DNA of 64,000 bases, from the NCBI RefSeq assembly GCF_042435035.1, contig NZ_JBHMQT010000032.1:276647-340646 (forward strand), written 5' to 3'. This document shows positions 62,851 through 64,000 of this stretch, one piece after another; position 1 is the first letter of the stretch, and each line of letters starts with the position of its first letter. The translations under genes were made by a program, and so were the position numbers. Source of the DNA: Sphaerimonospora cavernae (GTDB lineage Bacteria; Actinomycetota; Actinomycetes; Streptosporangiales; Streptosporangiaceae). The notes beneath the pieces were generated by a model that had not been told where the DNA came from, searched no databases, and saw only the letters and a list, made by a program, of their open reading frames with translations.

Positions 62851-63666
62851 GTGGATCGGTCTCTCCCTCACACTGTTCGGTCTCTTTCGGCGGACCTGCG
62901 TGCGCTCGGTTTGACGGCGGGCGACGTCGTGCTGCTGCACTCATCGATGAGAAGCCTCGGCTTCGTCGCCGGCGGCGCCCAGGGGGTCGTGCAGGCGTTG
63001 CTGGACGTGCTCGGCCCCGAGGGCACTCTCGTCGTTCCGACCCACACGCCCGAGAACACCGATCCCGCCGACTGGCGGCATCCACCCGTCCCCGAGGCAT
63101 GGTGGCCGGTGATACGTGAAGGGACGCCCGGCTTCGACCCGTTACGCACCCCGAGTCGATGGATGGGCGTCATCGCCGAGACGGCCCGCACGTGGCCTGG
63201 CGCCCTGCGCAGCGGTCACCCGCAGGTCTCCTTCGCCGCGATCGGACAGCATGCCTCGGAAATCGTGGGCGGGCACCAACTCGACGACGCACTCGGTGAG
63301 CGTTCACCGCTCGGCGCGGTGTACCGGCTGGATGGACGAGTGCTGCTGCTGGGGTGCGGGCACGCTTCGAATACGTCGCTGCATCTGGCCGAGTGGCGGC
63401 AGGTGTCGCCGCCACGCGCCCGCACGGGCTCGGCGATCCTGCGGCCCGATGGAGCGAGCCAGTGGACCACCTGGGGGGACGTGGTCCCCGATGAAGATGA
63501 CTTCGACCAGCTCGGGGCCGACTTCGAGGCCACGGGTGCGGCAGTGATCGGCCGGGTCGGTGACGCGCCCGCGCGTCTGATGGGTCAGCGCGCTCTGGTC
63601 GACTTCGCGACCGCCTGGATGGCTGCCCACCGTCCCGCGGCGGCAACAGCGAAGCTGAACTCATGA
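62851..63666 (+). CDS. AAC(3)-family aminoglycoside N-acetyltransferase
   Basis: A 271-residue acetyl-CoA-dependent N-acetyltransferase of the AAC(3)/YokD family. Characteristic segments are VVLLHSSMRSLGFVAGGAQG, GTLVVPTHTPENTDP, RTPSRWMGVIAETARTWPGA and the GDVVPDEDDFDQLGADFE region. The GTG start gives the family N-terminus (ADLRALGLTAGD); upstream in-frame codons look non-coding and a GGTAGACT element just before the GTG suggests a leaderless transcript. Such chromosomal homologues may or may not confer resistance; activity cannot be judged from sequence alone. Confidence 0.88.
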   Translation: MDRSLPHTVRSLSADLRALGLTAGDVVLLHSSMRSLGFVAGGAQGVVQALLDVLGPEGTLVVPTHTPENTDPADWRHPPVPEAWWPVIREGTPGFDPLRTPSRWMGVIAETARTWPGALRSGHPQVSFAAIGQHASEIVGGHQLDDALGERSPLGAVYRLDGRVLLLGCGHASNTSLHLAEWRQVSPPRARTGSAILRPDGASQWTTWGDVVPDEDDFDQLGADFEATGAAVIGRVGDAPARLMGQRALVDFATAWMAAHRPAAATAKLNS

Positions 63667-63673
63667 TGCGGAC

Positions 63674-63880
63674 TCACCGGCCGGCCAAGTGAAGGTCACC
63701 CCCGAAGCTGTGCGCGAGCACGCTTCCCGTGTCGAAGACGAACTCCGCCTCCACGCACTGGGCGGAATCCTCGACGTCGAATCTCTCTGCCACGCGCAGA
63801 AGCCGCTCTCCGACATGCCGCACGAAGGGAACCTCGACAGGAGCAGGAACGATGTCGACACGGCTGCCGAGCTCCCGCAT
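63674..63880 (-). CDS. Hypothetical small protein at the right edge
   Basis: A 68-residue frame (MRELGSRVDIVPAPVEV, VPFVRHVGERLLRVAERFDV, ending SFGGDLHLAGR) whose composition looks more protein-like than its complement on the other strand. No clear ribosome site; a TTG three codons upstream is an alternative start. It may be a real small protein or the C-terminal fragment of a decayed gene. The remaining ~120 bp to the window end hold nothing I can support. Confidence 0.3.
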   Translation of the reverse strand: MRELGSRVDIVPAPVEVPFVRHVGERLLRVAERFDVEDSAQCVEAEFVFDTGSVLAHSFGGDLHLAGR

Positions 63881-64000
63881 CGTAAACAATCAGCGGATAC
63901 GCGCGGTGCTTTCATGTGATAGCGGATAGTGACCGCCTCTGGGCGTGCCAGGGTGAACGGACGCCGGGAGTCATGCCGTGCCGGGAATGGGCGGCATCCA

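Overview
The window is a high-GC, actinobacterial chromosome segment, most likely from a sporulating filamentous actinomycete; family level (Streptosporangiales is my guess) cannot be fixed by eye. The evidence is GTG starts, ATGA gene overlaps, actinobacteria-specific families (DUF3000, DUF3710, DUF4193, DUF3159, DUF4235, SepH) and an F420-type oxidoreductase. Much of the backbone follows the conserved actinobacterial order recalled from Mycobacterium tuberculosis (hemY-hemE-DUF3000-rnd-dxs and TRAM methyltransferase-APC permease-ceoB-ceoC-DUF3159-OB-DUF3710-dut-DUF4193-suhB) and from Streptomyces (cutRS-suhB-hemH-sepH). It is therefore core chromosome, not an island.

Layout. 0-5.4 kb: hemG (cut by the left edge), a DUF4349 lipoprotein, hemE, a decayed IscB/HEARO relic, DUF3000 and RNase D. 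5.4-12.5 kb: a VapC relic, fadB-fadA beta-oxidation genes, an amino acid permease and dxs. 12.7-19 kb: a secreted zinc peptidase and a xylose-type ABC importer with its ROK regulator, with a xylO-like palindrome upstream, then a TauE exporter. 19-24 kb: mazEF, a nonsense-mutated mazE paralogue, aconitase and a membrane hydrolase. 24-31.6 kb: a 6C-like structured RNA, an orphan 41-residue peptide gene, and the RNA-repair pair hen1-pnkp separated by an unusual 53-bp-phased inverted repeat array. 31.6-43 kb: the TRAM methyltransferase-permease-TrkA-dut block, AI-2E transporter, otsA and DUF4193. 43-49.8 kb: a MITE-like element abutting a CutRS-like two-component system, suhB, an S9 peptidase and ferrochelatase. 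49.8-64 kb: lytic transglycosylase, MFS transporter, a sugar-lactone-type oxidase, sepH, frameshifted hicBA bracketed by 25-nt repeats, two PH-domain membrane proteins, a PEBP lipoprotein, a disordered membrane protein, an epimerase and an AAC(3)-family acetyltransferase.

Functionally the window links haem synthesis (hemG, hemE, ferrochelatase), isoprenoid entry (dxs), the TCA cycle (acnA), fatty acid oxidation, trehalose synthesis, K+/redox-linked TrkA regulation, nucleotide hygiene (dut) and cell division (sepH). The accessory content is mostly small relics of selfish modules (IscB, VapC, MazE, HicBA, an ABC-2 permease fragment). The most striking unexplained structure is the array between hen1 and pnkp: six copies of an 11-nt core, three in each orientation, with exact 53-bp spacing inside each half and perfect symmetry about one point.
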